Notes: generated by a model not told the origin, from the sequence alone. DNA of 64,000 nucleotides from Natronosalvus sp042663485 (GCA_042663485.1 JBHTAF010000001.1); one strand, 5' to 3'; shown: positions 7,415 to 16,800, counted from the stretch's first letter. Translations and numbers: made by a program.

Positions 7415-8065
7415 CTAGGTATGCTTGAATTTCTGAGCGCCCCACACTACGAGTTCTGGCGGCGGATACTGTACCCGGTGGATCAACCGGCGTAGCAATC
7501 CTCTTTCAGACTTCTCCTCGATCTCAGCATGGCACTCGAGAAACGCTGTCTCACCCAGTTCTTTCAGAGCAACGAGTTCAGCGTGCCCCTCACTGATCCA
7601 TGAGAACACCAAAAACGGAAGCGTAAACAGCCCAATAGCAAGCAAACCAGATACCACTGCAAGTACCGTATAGTACGCTGACCCGGTTCCAAACAGAACG
7701 ACGAGAATCTGGGTTCCAGCTGCAAACGGCATAACCAACGCAATCAGCACTGACGGGATCAGCGTCAGATACACGAGAAACTGGAGATACCATGGGAGAT
7801 CAGCATGCCCTGTTTCATGGACAAAAACGTAGTCCGTCACCTGCTCAGAGTACTCTTCTAAGCGCTGTCTGTTCATCAAGATCGTAGCGAACGGTGTACA
7901 GTGTCCGCCTTTGGAGTCCTCAGAATCAAACCAGTAGACCTGGCGTGTCTTCCCATTATACGTGTGTTCTGAGATTTCGTGGATCTTTCCAAACCCGAAC
8001 CAGGCATACCAGTAAGTAAGTAAATCGATTGCTCGAACCCCCTGTACATTTTCCCTCGTCTTCAC
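7415..8065 (-). CDS. Membrane zinc metallopeptidase, HEXXH type (M48-like), 216 aa
   Basis: A His-Glu-Thr-Gly-His motif at residues 83-87 is followed by three hydrophobic segments (about 92-112, 118-138 and 145-166) and then Ser-Glu-Gly-His-Ala-Glu, a likely third-ligand helix. This is the arrangement of small membrane-embedded M48-like peptidases that cleave membrane or signal proteins. The start is GTG 8065, with no better ATG upstream. It probably shares a transcript with the DUF7344 gene. Metal binding is well supported by motif; the substrate is unknown. Confidence 0.65.
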   Translation of the reverse strand: MKTRENVQGVRAIDLLTYWYAWFGFGKIHEISEHTYNGKTRQVYWFDSEDSKGGHCTPFATILMNRQRLEEYSEQVTDYVFVHETGHADLPWYLQFLVYLTLIPSVLIALVMPFAAGTQILVVLFGTGSAYYTVLAVVSGLLAIGLFTLPFLVFSWISEGHAELVALKELGETAFLECHAEIEEKSERGLLRRLIHRVQYPPPELVVWGAQKFKHT

Positions 8066-8346
8066 GGTAACTACTGGTATGATTTCCTACGTGTTTAATG
8101 TTCCCACGTTGAAACCCGGTTTATTCACCGGTACAGAGCTCGGGTTACACGCATAAGCTCAGAGACCATGTCGCGGGAGTTTATAACTCAAGAGGTAGTA
8201 CTACAGGCCAAGGAAACTCCGGACGCCAACGGGCGAATACAGGGCTTACAGAGGCGCTCGCTAGTAAACCAGGGTTTGCGTTCCCAAAACGTATGGGAAA
8301 ATCGAACGCATTCGATGCCCGTATATACTAGTTAGTTGATAATTGC
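8066..8346. other. Intergenic region left of the attachment scar, small palindromes only
   Basis: No gene is seen. The palindrome GTAGTACTAC is at 8195-8204, and TTCCCA/TGGGAA inverted copies lie at 8281-8286 and 8294-8299, close to the tRNA-Gly scar. Such repeats beside an attachment site can be integrase arm sites, but this is conjecture. Confidence 0.35.
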
Positions 8347-8387
8347 TTGCCATGGTCACAACCTGGGTTCAAATCCCAGCCAGCGCA
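8347..8387 (+). repeat. Attachment-site scar: 3' half of tRNA-Gly(GCC)
   Basis: The 41 nt contain the anticodon loop with GCC, the 3' side of the anticodon stem (GGTCAC), the variable loop, a complete T arm with GGGTTCAAATCCC, and the 3' acceptor strand with final A. The 5' half of the tRNA is missing: upstream sequence does not pair. This is the form left by tyrosine-recombinase integration into a tRNA gene, with the intact tRNA expected at the other end of the element, outside the window. It is not a functional tRNA. Confidence 0.75.
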
Positions 8388-8394
8388 TACATAC

Positions 8395-8415
8395 AAAGGG
8401 TGCAACACCCTTTTT
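8395..8415 (+). terminator. Hairpin and T-run after the tRNA-Gly fragment
   Basis: AAAGGGTG and CACCCTTT pair perfectly over 8 bp around a CAA loop, followed by extra T residues. This looks like a tRNA terminator inherited with the 3' half of tRNA-Gly. Confidence 0.6.
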
Positions 8416-8593
8416 GGAATCTACGCCCTCGAGGTTCGCCTCTGTCGAACTCGAGCTGGGCGCTTCACCTTTATATAGACTCTCTGAGCCGCGCGGGCAT
8501 TAGTCGACCTACTGTGAACGAATTGAATGAGAAGTAGACCCCCGGTTCTGGGACTATATTGAAGTATATTGGATAATATCGAATTCACAACAG
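8416..8593 (+). promoter_or_regulatory. Stem-loop and TATA box before the nuclease gene
   Basis: CGCCCTCGAGGTTCG (8424-8438) and CGAACTCGAG...GGGCG (8446-8462) form a long, slightly interrupted hairpin. A TATA-like TTATATAG follows at 8471, about 120 nt before the nuclease start. A second AT-rich stretch with TATATTG lies closer, at 8551-8575. The first TATA could drive a leader or small RNA, the second the gene itself. Confidence 0.35.
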
Positions 8594-10234
8594 ATGGAGT
8601 TATCTGAACTTATTGATAGAAACTGGAATAGCTACGAGCGCAAACGCTTCATCAAGGACGACACGAAAACCAAGACTGACGACTTTGATCCGGAAGCGTT
8701 CAAACACGACGGTTTCGACGACCGCGAAGCATATCTGGAGACGTACGCCCCAGCACTTGCCGCTGAGGAACGCCTTGAGCAGGAACTCAACAACTTCACA
8801 CCCCCGAGGCTTAGTGAGATTAACAACTCACCCTACCAGGCGCTCGTCATCCGGTATGGGATTCTTCGCCAACTCATCCAGCAATCCGACTATAATATGG
8901 AGAAGTCAGAACTAATCGATGCTGTTCAGGATTGGCAACGGAATCTCATTGAAGCTCACGACGAAGATTCCTTCCCAGAAAGCGACGACCTTCTCCACAT
9001 CGCCCAAGCCGCCGTCGACTACAAAAACCAGATCGATGATTCTGAACTCCATATGGTGTTCAGCTACTTCGAACTTCACAACAATGCCCACGACAGCAAA
9101 CACGAGTACTACACGTGGCTTGATTTCTTCCAGCGACTATCTGCACTCGGCCGGTTTCCAAAAGTCTCCCGATCAGACAGCCCCGAACACGCCCATGATA
9201 CCATCGAGAAAGGGGTCTGGTCGCTTCAAGAGCAAGCGCTCGTCTACGAGGTCGATGACCCCGATTACAAGGAGCTCGTTGGCATCCCTGAAGACTACAT
9301 TGACAAGATCCGAGACTGGCTCTATTACGAAATGTCCAACAAGAACTATCGCCAGATGCTCGAAACGCTCGAAGTCTTCGACCGACAGTCCGTGCTGATT
9401 GAGGCTCGCGAACGCTTCGGTGTGACTGGGAAAAATTATGGTAAAAACAAGAACCGACGAGAGAACATCGTCCAAGCCGGTGTCTACCCGAGCGAGTTAT
9501 TGAAAGAAGTCGTACCGAAGGATGCCCTCAAGGAGATTGTCGACAAATACGGGCTCGATGCGCACAAACTGAAGACCGAGGAGATGGTACCGGCGATTAT
9601 CGAGTATTTTGAGCTTTCACAGAAGTCCGTTGAGGAGGGGCAACCAGCGGTCGACCTCTATTTGGAAGCCTACGAAGACATCGCAGATGGTGCTGTCACT
9701 GACGTTCCACCACAACTCCAGGACCTCGTCGAGGCGGATAATCCATCGGAGAAACTGGACGTGCTCTTTGAAGATGCGACCGGAGAGATTTTCCGAGACG
9801 TGTTCAATCTCGAGGGAACGAACCAGCTCGGCCAACAGGCAACCGGAGTGGTCGCAGATGGCGAGGTCGAGCAGAACGGCCAGTGGCTTCTCTGGGATAA
9901 TAAGCGTCGCCGTCAGGAGTTCCGTCTGGGAAGTGATACCCGCAGTAAGATTAAGAATTATATCGATACGAAGAGCGAACAGCACGACGTAGAGTGGTTT
10001 CTCATCATCGCTCCTGCCTTCACCGAACAGGCGGCATCGAATGCGTTACAGCTGGAGATGCAAGTCGGAACGGATATTCGATTAGTGCGAGCAGAGGACC
10101 TGAAGGCGCTGGCGGAGTTATGGCGAGAGAATTACGCGGCGGACGGACGTGAATTACCGTTGTCGGTCTTCACTGGTTCAGAGATTTTCGGAGTAGAGAC
10201 TGCGGCTGGCTGGCTTGAAACCCAGTTCTCGTAA
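8594..10234 (+). CDS. FokI-like PD-(D/E)XK nuclease with SAP-like domain, 546 aa
   Basis: The C-terminal 150 residues look like the cleavage domain of FokI-type enzymes: Ala-Asp422-Gly-Glu-Val in one strand, Leu-Trp-Asp435-Asn-Lys437 as the Asp-X-Lys, a helix with Lys-Ile-Lys-Asn-Tyr-Ile, then strands with Phe-Leu-Ile-Ile-Ala and Ile-Arg-Leu-Val-Arg. Around residues 300-335 is a SAP-like helix pair (Ala-Leu-Lys-Glu-Ile-Val, Lys-Leu-Lys-Thr-Glu-Glu-Met). The N-terminal half is helical and unrecognised. No methyltransferase lies next to it. It sits directly right of the tRNA-Gly scar, a frequent place for defence genes. DNA cleavage is inferred from the motif. Confidence 0.65.
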   Translation: MELSELIDRNWNSYERKRFIKDDTKTKTDDFDPEAFKHDGFDDREAYLETYAPALAAEERLEQELNNFTPPRLSEINNSPYQALVIRYGILRQLIQQSDYNMEKSELIDAVQDWQRNLIEAHDEDSFPESDDLLHIAQAAVDYKNQIDDSELHMVFSYFELHNNAHDSKHEYYTWLDFFQRLSALGRFPKVSRSDSPEHAHDTIEKGVWSLQEQALVYEVDDPDYKELVGIPEDYIDKIRDWLYYEMSNKNYRQMLETLEVFDRQSVLIEARERFGVTGKNYGKNKNRRENIVQAGVYPSELLKEVVPKDALKEIVDKYGLDAHKLKTEEMVPAIIEYFELSQKSVEEGQPAVDLYLEAYEDIADGAVTDVPPQLQDLVEADNPSEKLDVLFEDATGEIFRDVFNLEGTNQLGQQATGVVADGEVEQNGQWLLWDNKRRRQEFRLGSDTRSKIKNYIDTKSEQHDVEWFLIIAPAFTEQAASNALQLEMQVGTDIRLVRAEDLKALAELWRENYAADGRELPLSVFTGSEIFGVETAAGWLETQFS

Positions 10235-10717
10235 CATCACGCGAATTAGGAGTTGTAAGCGCTGCTGTCGGCGTGTTCCCACATTCAAACAAGGGTCATT
10301 TTGGTTCCACCCTCCTGATTTGTACACTGGGTTGCCCGCTACCAGGTGTCGATTGCTTCTTCGGTGTCTGTCTGATCGGTACAGGCTACTGAGCACCAGC
10401 TCAGTCAATAGTTGGGTGCTGCAACAACGGTCTCACACCCCTGATAGGGATATCTACCCCCATTGACATCCTCTGGGGGGGGAGTTACGGTGCCCTGATC
10501 GCGCCTCAGCCCTATTTTCACTTGTCAACAGCCCGAGGGCGCAGCTCTCCCTCTACGAGGCAGTGGTTGAGTGTAGAGTCGCAACCCTGTTACTCGCCAC
10601 GGATTGGAAAGGTCGACTCCGAGTAGAGGCACGTATGTTGCCGCAAGAGTCGATGCCCTACTGTAAGTTTACTCGATCCAGGAGTGAGAGAACGGATGTC
10701 CAGATCCCCTTCGACAG
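10235..10717. other. Non-coding stretch, possible IS1341-type (TnpB) transposon remnant on the minus strand
   Basis: No gene is supported. Read on the minus strand, the segment from about 10620 down to 10450 has a hairpin-rich stretch, then a C-run followed by GAGGATGTCAATGGGGG. This resembles right ends of haloarchaeal IS200/IS605-group elements that carry tnpB. No tnpB frame remains in the window. The assignment is weak. Confidence 0.3.
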
Positions 10718-11533
10718 CTACTCGAGTTTTTCACCGCAGTGGGGGCAGTATGTCGGCCCCCCGCGGTCAGTATCCCGTCTGGCTTCTTCGATGAACCCTG
10801 AGGCCAAAATGGAAGCTGGTAGGGCGAACAATCCAATTCCGAGGAGTGCAACGATCGATCCGACAAACTGTCCCAGCGGGGTCACTGGATGAATATCACC
10901 ATAACCAACCGTGGTCAAGGTCACGACACCCCACCAGAGCGTCTCTGGGATCGAGGAGAATTGGTCCGGTTGGGCCGAATTTTCGACGAAATACATCATA
11001 CTCGAGGCGACCAGCAACAGGACGAGCGTCGCTGAGAACGCAATTACGAGATCTTCTTTCTTCGTCCTGAGTACCCGACTGAACGCGCGGATCGATTCAC
11101 TGTATCGAGCCATCTTGAACAGTCGGAAAAAGCGGAACAGGCGAAGGGCCCGGAGGAACCGCAGATCCGCGGGAAGAACTGCTCCCAGGAAAAACGGAAG
11201 GATCGCCAGCAGATCGATGACGAGCATCGGCCGTGCCGCAAATCGCAGTCGGCCCTCAAGCGGGCGGCGAAATGAGGCCCGTGAGGTGCACGCCCAGAGC
11301 CGGCCCAGGTACTCGATGCTGAAGATAGCGACCGAGATGACCTCGAGCCAATAAAACTGGGCGGCGTACTGCTCGTAGATAGGATTCACCGTCTCGAGGG
11401 CGACTGCGGTAACGTTCACGACGATGAGAGTCATGATGACCCAGTCCAGATAGTAGCCAACTTTCCCACCACGTCGCGCCGCAAACAGGGCATCGACCTG
11501 CGATTGAATCGACCGATACGCGTTCGATTGCAT
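10718..11533 (-). CDS. Voltage-gated potassium channel with C-terminal zinc knuckle, 271 aa
   Basis: Six transmembrane segments are visible: S1-S3, an S4 helix with Arg/Lys every third or fourth residue (Arg-Phe-Leu-Arg-Ala-Leu-Arg-Leu-Phe-Arg), S5, a pore loop with the selectivity filter Thr-Thr-Val-Gly-Tyr-Gly-Asp (ending at residue 213), and S6. The last residues, Cys-Pro-His-Cys-Gly-Glu-Lys-Leu-Glu, are half a zinc ribbon; two such subunits could share a metal, or it may be vestigial. ATG 11533 is chosen over an upstream in-frame extension without channel features. It conducts K+ across the cell membrane. It is divergent from the lipoprotein pseudogene at 11624. Confidence 0.85.
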   Translation of the reverse strand: MQSNAYRSIQSQVDALFAARRGGKVGYYLDWVIMTLIVVNVTAVALETVNPIYEQYAAQFYWLEVISVAIFSIEYLGRLWACTSRASFRRPLEGRLRFAARPMLVIDLLAILPFFLGAVLPADLRFLRALRLFRFFRLFKMARYSESIRAFSRVLRTKKEDLVIAFSATLVLLLVASSMMYFVENSAQPDQFSSIPETLWWGVVTLTTVGYGDIHPVTPLGQFVGSIVALLGIGLFALPASILASGFIEEARRDTDRGGPTYCPHCGEKLE

Positions 11534-11623
11534 ATAGTTTCGGCTCCCAGCCAAGTGACTTATGTGTTCTCGCCGAGGGTTGCTTCGCTGGACGGAACAC
11601 TCAAGCCCCTTCCTGAAACTGCT

Positions 11624-12808
11624 ATGGATATGAAACAAGCGGTACTCGTCGTTCTCGTGGCGCTTCTGGTCGTTCTCGCTGGATGTGCGACCGACACGAG
11701 TGGGAACGGAAACGGGGCTGATGACCCGCTTAATGCCGATTCTGAAGAACCAGACACGGATAAGAGCGGGGAGCAGAGTTCTTCGAATACGTCTACCACC
11801 ACCGACGGCAATGATGACGGGACCGAGGGGGACGATACGGGCGACTCGTCTGAGACGGATGGCACCGACGAACCGATCGAGGATTCCGAGAGCGTCGGCA
11901 CTGCTCTCGAGGTCACTGCTCTGAATGTCGACGATGTTACACCCGACGAGAAGTATATCGTCCTCGAAAACACGGGTGGCAACCCTGTCGATCTCTCAGG
12001 GTTTACCATTCGTGATCGCGACGGCGGGCAGGTCGATGGCGGACTCTCGCCATTTACCTTCCCGAGCGGATTTGTGCTCGAATCCGGCGAATCAGTGACG
12101 ATAACGACAGGTGAGGGCGACCCGACGACCAGCGATCTCTACTGGGGTTACGGCGTGAATATCTGGCGAGGCGACGGTGACGTAATTCGGCTCGTTGGGC
12201 CCAACGGCCAACTCGCGCTCGAACACGCCTACGGAGATATCGACCTCGAGGATCCAGTCGGTGAATCAGATGGAGGCGATGATTCCAATAGTAGGGGAGG
12301 TGATGGCAGCAACAGCAGAGTGGACGACGAAACTGGTGAGGTGGAGGGTGAACTCGAGATCCATCACATTGACGTCGGACAAGCGGATTCGACGCTCCTC
12401 GTAACCCCGGCGGGTGAGACGATCCTGATCGACACCGGTGACTGACCCCAAGACGGGAGCGAGGTGATCGCGTATCTCGAGGCACAGGGTATTGACCGGA
12501 TCGATCATCTGATCGCCACCCATAGCCATGCCGATCACATCGGTGGGCACGCCGCCGTGATCGATCACTTCGAGACGAATGGGCAGGGCGTCGGAGCAGC
12601 TTACGACTCCGGAATCCTGTCTACATCCGCCACTTACGAGAACTATCTCGATGCGATTGACAAACACAACGTGGACCTGCTCCTCGTCGAAAGCGGTGAC
12701 GGCCTCCCAATCAAGGGCGACGTCTCAGCCATCGCATTTTCACTGAATCAAACCGACGAGCGAAGCGAGTTGCGTTTCGTGTCCGACACGAGCACGGGAT
12801 CGGTGTGA
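11624..12808 (+). pseudogene. Broken lipoprotein: lamin-tail domain and metallo-beta-lactamase domain
   Basis: The frame begins with a lipoprotein signal (lipobox Leu-Ala-Gly-Cys), an acidic Ser/Thr/Asp linker, and a lamin-tail-like beta domain (about residues 95-200). It then enters a ComEC-type metallo-beta-lactamase domain at Ile-Asp-Val-Gly-Gln-Ala-Asp. A TGA at 12443-12445 follows Asp-Thr-Gly-Asp, where relatives carry Trp (TGG to TGA). The same frame resumes at once and contains the metal motif Thr-His-Ser-His-Ala-Asp-His-Ile-Gly. The domain also ends early, at 12808, losing about its second half. Intact relatives are secreted nucleases or hydrolases. With both an internal stop and a lost 3' end, it is judged non-functional. 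Confidence 0.75.
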
Positions 12809-13167
12809 CGCCATCGAACCAGGCATAGGAGCCCACGGAACTCTCGAGTCGGCGTTTACCTGGCAGATCCCCACACATATTGGAAGTATTCTACATAGAT
12901 TTTTCATTTATGCCCGATATATACACTCAATCCAAAATATATCGGCAACATTAGTTTATACCAGGTCGTGATATTCATGGGATCGAATGGCACGCGAAAC
13001 CGGAACAGCTCGATATCACGGAGTGGATGACACATCTGAACTGGGACAACGGCGGTGGTGGGAACCGGCTCGTAGAACGAAGCCGATACCCGATCGTGAC
13101 GGGTTCGCTCGAGCGCAGCCGACGCCGTCGATGAGAGGAGGAGATTGGTAATGGACTGTCCGTCAAG
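12809..13167. other. AT-rich junction after the pseudogene
   Basis: No intact gene is present. 12880-12960 is unusually AT-rich and holds the inverted repeat CCGATATAT/ATATATCGG (12914-12922 and 12937-12945). A frame from about 12961 to 13134 reads like the tail of a protein (Ile-Glu-Trp-His-Ala-Lys-Pro-Glu-Gln-Leu) but has no start, and may be a gene fragment. The junction may mark where the end of the pseudogene was lost. Confidence 0.4.
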
Positions 13168-13728
13168 ATGTCGGTTCTTTCAACGACGAGTGTGACGATG
13201 GCGGTTTCCAAATATGAGCCATCTGGCGATTCGGGTCTGCTCGAAAACGATCGACGGCGGACGATTTACGAGACCGTCGAGGCCGAGCCCGGTCTCTGTC
13301 TCTCCGCCGTGAGCGAGGAAAGCGGCGTCGCACTCTCGACCGTTCGCTATCACGTCCGCGTTCTCGAAGACGAGAACGTGATTCAATCGGTCACAGCCTG
13401 CGGGAAACGACGGTATTTTCCGTTCAGTCAGGACGACGTCGAGTTGCGAAGCGTCCTCTTCGAACCGGCAAAGCGACGGGTGCTCGAGGCACTGGCGACG
13501 CTGGGTCCGACGCACAATGCTCGCCTCGCTACCGCACTCGAGTGCGACTCGAGTACGGTTTCACACCACCTCTCGATGCTCGAAGACGCCGGCTTCGTCG
13601 TTCGGAAGCGCGACGGCCGGACAGTCGTCAACGAACTCGCTCCCACTGTTGAGTCTGTAATATTCGAGGACTGGTCGAATCACGGATCGGACGAGTCCGA
13701 GTCGCGACTCGAGGCTGAAGTCGCGTAA
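13168..13728 (+). CDS. Transcriptional regulator with two winged helices, 186 aa
   Basis: Two successive winged-helix regions are visible. The first, about residues 25-85, has Ala-Val-Ser-Glu-Glu-Ser-Gly-Val-Ala and Thr-Val-Arg-Tyr-His-Val-Arg-Val-Leu. The second, about residues 95-155, has Thr-Val-Ser-His-His-Leu-Ser-Met-Leu-Glu-Asp-Ala-Gly-Phe-Val and an Arg-Asp-Gly-Arg wing. Both read like ArsR/MarR-type DNA-binding helices, and this duplicated form is common in haloarchaea. ATG 13168 is used; ATG 13198 is an alternative. It is 144 nt upstream of the exported peptidase gene in the same direction, so it may control it. The ligand is unknown. Confidence 0.75.
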   Translation: MSVLSTTSVTMAVSKYEPSGDSGLLENDRRRTIYETVEAEPGLCLSAVSEESGVALSTVRYHVRVLEDENVIQSVTACGKRRYFPFSQDDVELRSVLFEPAKRRVLEALATLGPTHNARLATALECDSSTVSHHLSMLEDAGFVVRKRDGRTVVNELAPTVESVIFEDWSNHGSDESESRLEAEVA

Positions 13729-13872
13729 CCGTCTGCGAAGCGTAGCTGTTTTGACGACTGATTCATCGCTATCCGGACTCCGAGAGGACCCCTGGATGAG
13801 TTTGTCAATACCATTTTTATCATGATTATTGTTGACCGCGATAGGTCCGCTGGACCACGCTGCACACGAACT

Positions 13873-16800
13873 ATGATGGAACACGAACACGATGCAAATG
13901 ACACGCACGAAGCCGAGGCGACCTTCGATACCGTACCGATCAACCGACGCGACTTCGTACGACTCTCTGCTGCACTAGGTGGCGTCCTGGCCTTGCCTGG
14001 CAACGCTATCGCTGATCTCGAAGACTCGGCGATGACCGACGAGTACGAGTACGTCGTCAATCACACACCCGACGACTACGCCGTCGCGACGCTGATCCAG
14101 TTCGAGGAGGAGTCGGGGATCGACGACCTGCTCGGACTCGACCTCGAGGTCGAGATCGACGACGACTGGATTCTCGAGGAGCCACCCGCAGCCTACGCGC
14201 AACTCACGACGGCGGAGGCCGAGGAGGTACTCGAGATTCCAACCGCCGAGGAGTTAAGTTACACGCCCGGGTCGAACCCGTTCTGGCGACTGGGTTACTA
14301 TCCCCTCGGCGTCTTCCCGGCACCGCACCGCGCTGTCGACTTCATCGACTATGAGCAGATGATCAGCGGGATGGAGTACCTCGAGTCCGAACACGCAGAG
14401 CGGCTCAACTTCTACGCCCTCGCGGACGCGGAGAACCCGCACGACGTCGAGTTCGGAACGAGTCCCGGCCACCACAACCGACTGACCGACCGGTACGATC
14501 CGAAAGACCTCCACGTCGCCGAGATCACGAACGACATCGACGAAATCCGCGGGACTGAGGAGTTCGAGAATCGTCAGAAGGTGATGTTCGAAGCCTCGAT
14601 GCACGGCCTCGAGCGCGCCGGCCCCGAGGCGTGTTATCGCTTCATCGAACGAGTCCTCACGGGTCGCGAACAGGAGTTCGAGCGACTGCTGGACGACTGC
14701 GTGTTGATCATCCTCTCGTGTAATCCCGACGGCTGGGTGGCCCGCAGTCCGCAGTACGATAGCGGCTGGCAGACCGGGGGACCCGGTGCGACGCATCCCC
14801 GGCTTCCCGCGGCGCCACTCCACGAGCGGGGGAACGCCGAGGTGTACGACACGAACCGGCAGTACCCCACCGTCGGGTGGATCGATCCGTCCCACCACCC
14901 CGGCGAGCCGGACGAGGACCGCTGGGCGGAGGACAATCCACACGACATCATCGATAAGGTGCCCGACGCGATGGGCGTCGTCGAGCACTTCCGTGGGTAC
15001 GAAAACCTCACTCACGGCGCCGACCTCCACGCGATGTTCTGGAACTCGGACTTCATCCTGGGGCTCATCAACCAGATCGAGTACACCCAGAACGAGTTCC
15101 ACGACCTCTACGAGATGAACCGGACCCTGGAGACGAACCTCGAGGAGGCGATGGACGACTGGGAGACGCTCGCCGAGGTCCAGGAGGAGGCCACCGGCAA
15201 GTTCAACCCCGAAGTCCTCATGCCCACGCTACCCGAGACGGCCTACGACTACTCGACCATCTGGGACACGATCGGCTACACGATCACCGGCGGGCTCATC
15301 GGCTTCATGGGCGCCAGCGAGGACCTGGGCGGCCTCGACGTGACGACGATGGCCTTCGAGATGGCCTACAGCCACATGATCGGGGGAAACGTGTACAATC
15401 CCGAGTTGGCCGACAAGTGGGTGACGGGCTACATTGCGGCGATGAAGACGATGACCGACTACGCGCTCCGCGACGTCGACTCCGAGGTCGTCACCCGCGA
15501 CGGCGAACCCACGGAGATCGCCTACGTGACGACCGACGAACTCACGCGCTCGTCGGACGACCTCTCGTTCCTGCAGGATGACGATACCGATAGCGGCGGA
15601 ACCGAACTCGCCAGCACCGAGCACGAGCTCGTCGTCGACGCCGAATCCACCGAGACGCTGACGTTCGACGTCGCCGACGACCTGCACACGCTATCGGTAC
15701 ACGCCCACGCGCCGTATGGCCTCGTCGACGTCGTGCTCCGCGATCCGAACGGGAACGAGGTCCGCTCGTACCGCCCCTCGACGTTCAACGGCGATCGACA
15801 TCACCACATCCCGCCGATGGTCGTGAAAGAGCCGGCAGGCGGTGAGTGGACGCTCGACGTCGAGAGCCTGATGACCGAGGAGGCGACGAAACTCCACGCT
15901 CACGTCGGGACGCTGCAGTCGGAGGCCGACAACCCGGATCCTCGAGACGCGCTCGGCTTCGAGCAACAGGAGTACGAGGTGACGCCGCTGGCGTTCTTCG
16001 ACGACTTCGAGGCTGAGAACGAACTTCTCACCACGGTCGCGCTCACACCCGAAGAGGTGGCCGAAGCGGGGGTCGACGCCGACCACCTCGTCGTCGTCCA
16101 CGACGACCGCGGCGACGACCCCGAGGGCTACGCAGCAGCGATCGACGACTTCGTCGAGTCGGGCGGCAACCTCGTGGTGACCGACACTGGTCTCCACCTG
16201 CTCGCGGACCTGGAGGCCGCACCCGGCATCGGCGAGGGCGACGTTATCGACGAGACGTTCGGCGTCAGTCACCTCGAGGAGAAAGACGAGGAACACCCGC
16301 TGCTCACCGACACCCGTCCGATCCAGCGAATGACGTGGAAGGTGGCACCGCTCGGCTACCCGTACGCGAACGACGCGCCGATGACGCTGCTCGACGCGGA
16401 GGCCTTCGAGACGTCCGGCGGAACCGTCGCCGGGACGACCGACGACCTGGTGAGCGGCGGTTCGATCTTCACCGACAGCGAGGAGTGGCGTGGTATCCAC
16501 GCGATCGGCGGAGTCTTTCCCCCAGCCAGCCAGCAGGAACTGCACCCCTTCGGGCTGAAGAACTACGTCCTCTCGTACTTCGGGTTTACCGTCCTGATCA
16601 ACGCGCTCGGCATGGAGCAGCGACGGTTCGTGAACGGCGAGGTCGTCCGGACGATTGGCGACCGCGAGCAGGGCCCGCCGTTCGCGGTCGACGGCGACCG
16701 CGAGGATTCGGGTTCGGTTTTCACCGGCGGGCAAACGAATCGCACCGAACTGGACGTCGAGGCCACCGAACCGGTGCTGGTACGCGACACCGTGCCGGAA

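Larger units (their letters stand above)
1..8387. mobile_element. Right part of an integrated low-GC element (plasmid or provirus type)
   Basis: The stretch is visibly richer in A+T than the rest of the window. It encodes two Orc1/Cdc6-type ATPases, small proteins of unknown function, a putative nuclease, a response regulator and a membrane peptidase, with no obvious core genes. Its right edge coincides with a 41-nt copy of the 3' half of tRNA-Gly(GCC) at 8347-8387, which is what integration into a tRNA gene leaves behind. The left edge, the intact tRNA-Gly and the expected integrase gene are not in the window. That it is one single element is an inference; it could also be several insertions side by side. 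Confidence 0.6.

Noticed and set aside
8347..8387. Functional tRNA-Gly gene
   Set aside because: The 5' half (acceptor strand, D arm, 5' anticodon strand) is missing; only the attachment-site half is present.
12443..12445. TGA read as pyrrolysine, selenocysteine or programmed readthrough
   Set aside because: Pyrrolysine uses TAG, no selenocysteine element is visible, and haloarchaea are not known to use either. The gene is also cut at its 3' end, so decay is simpler.
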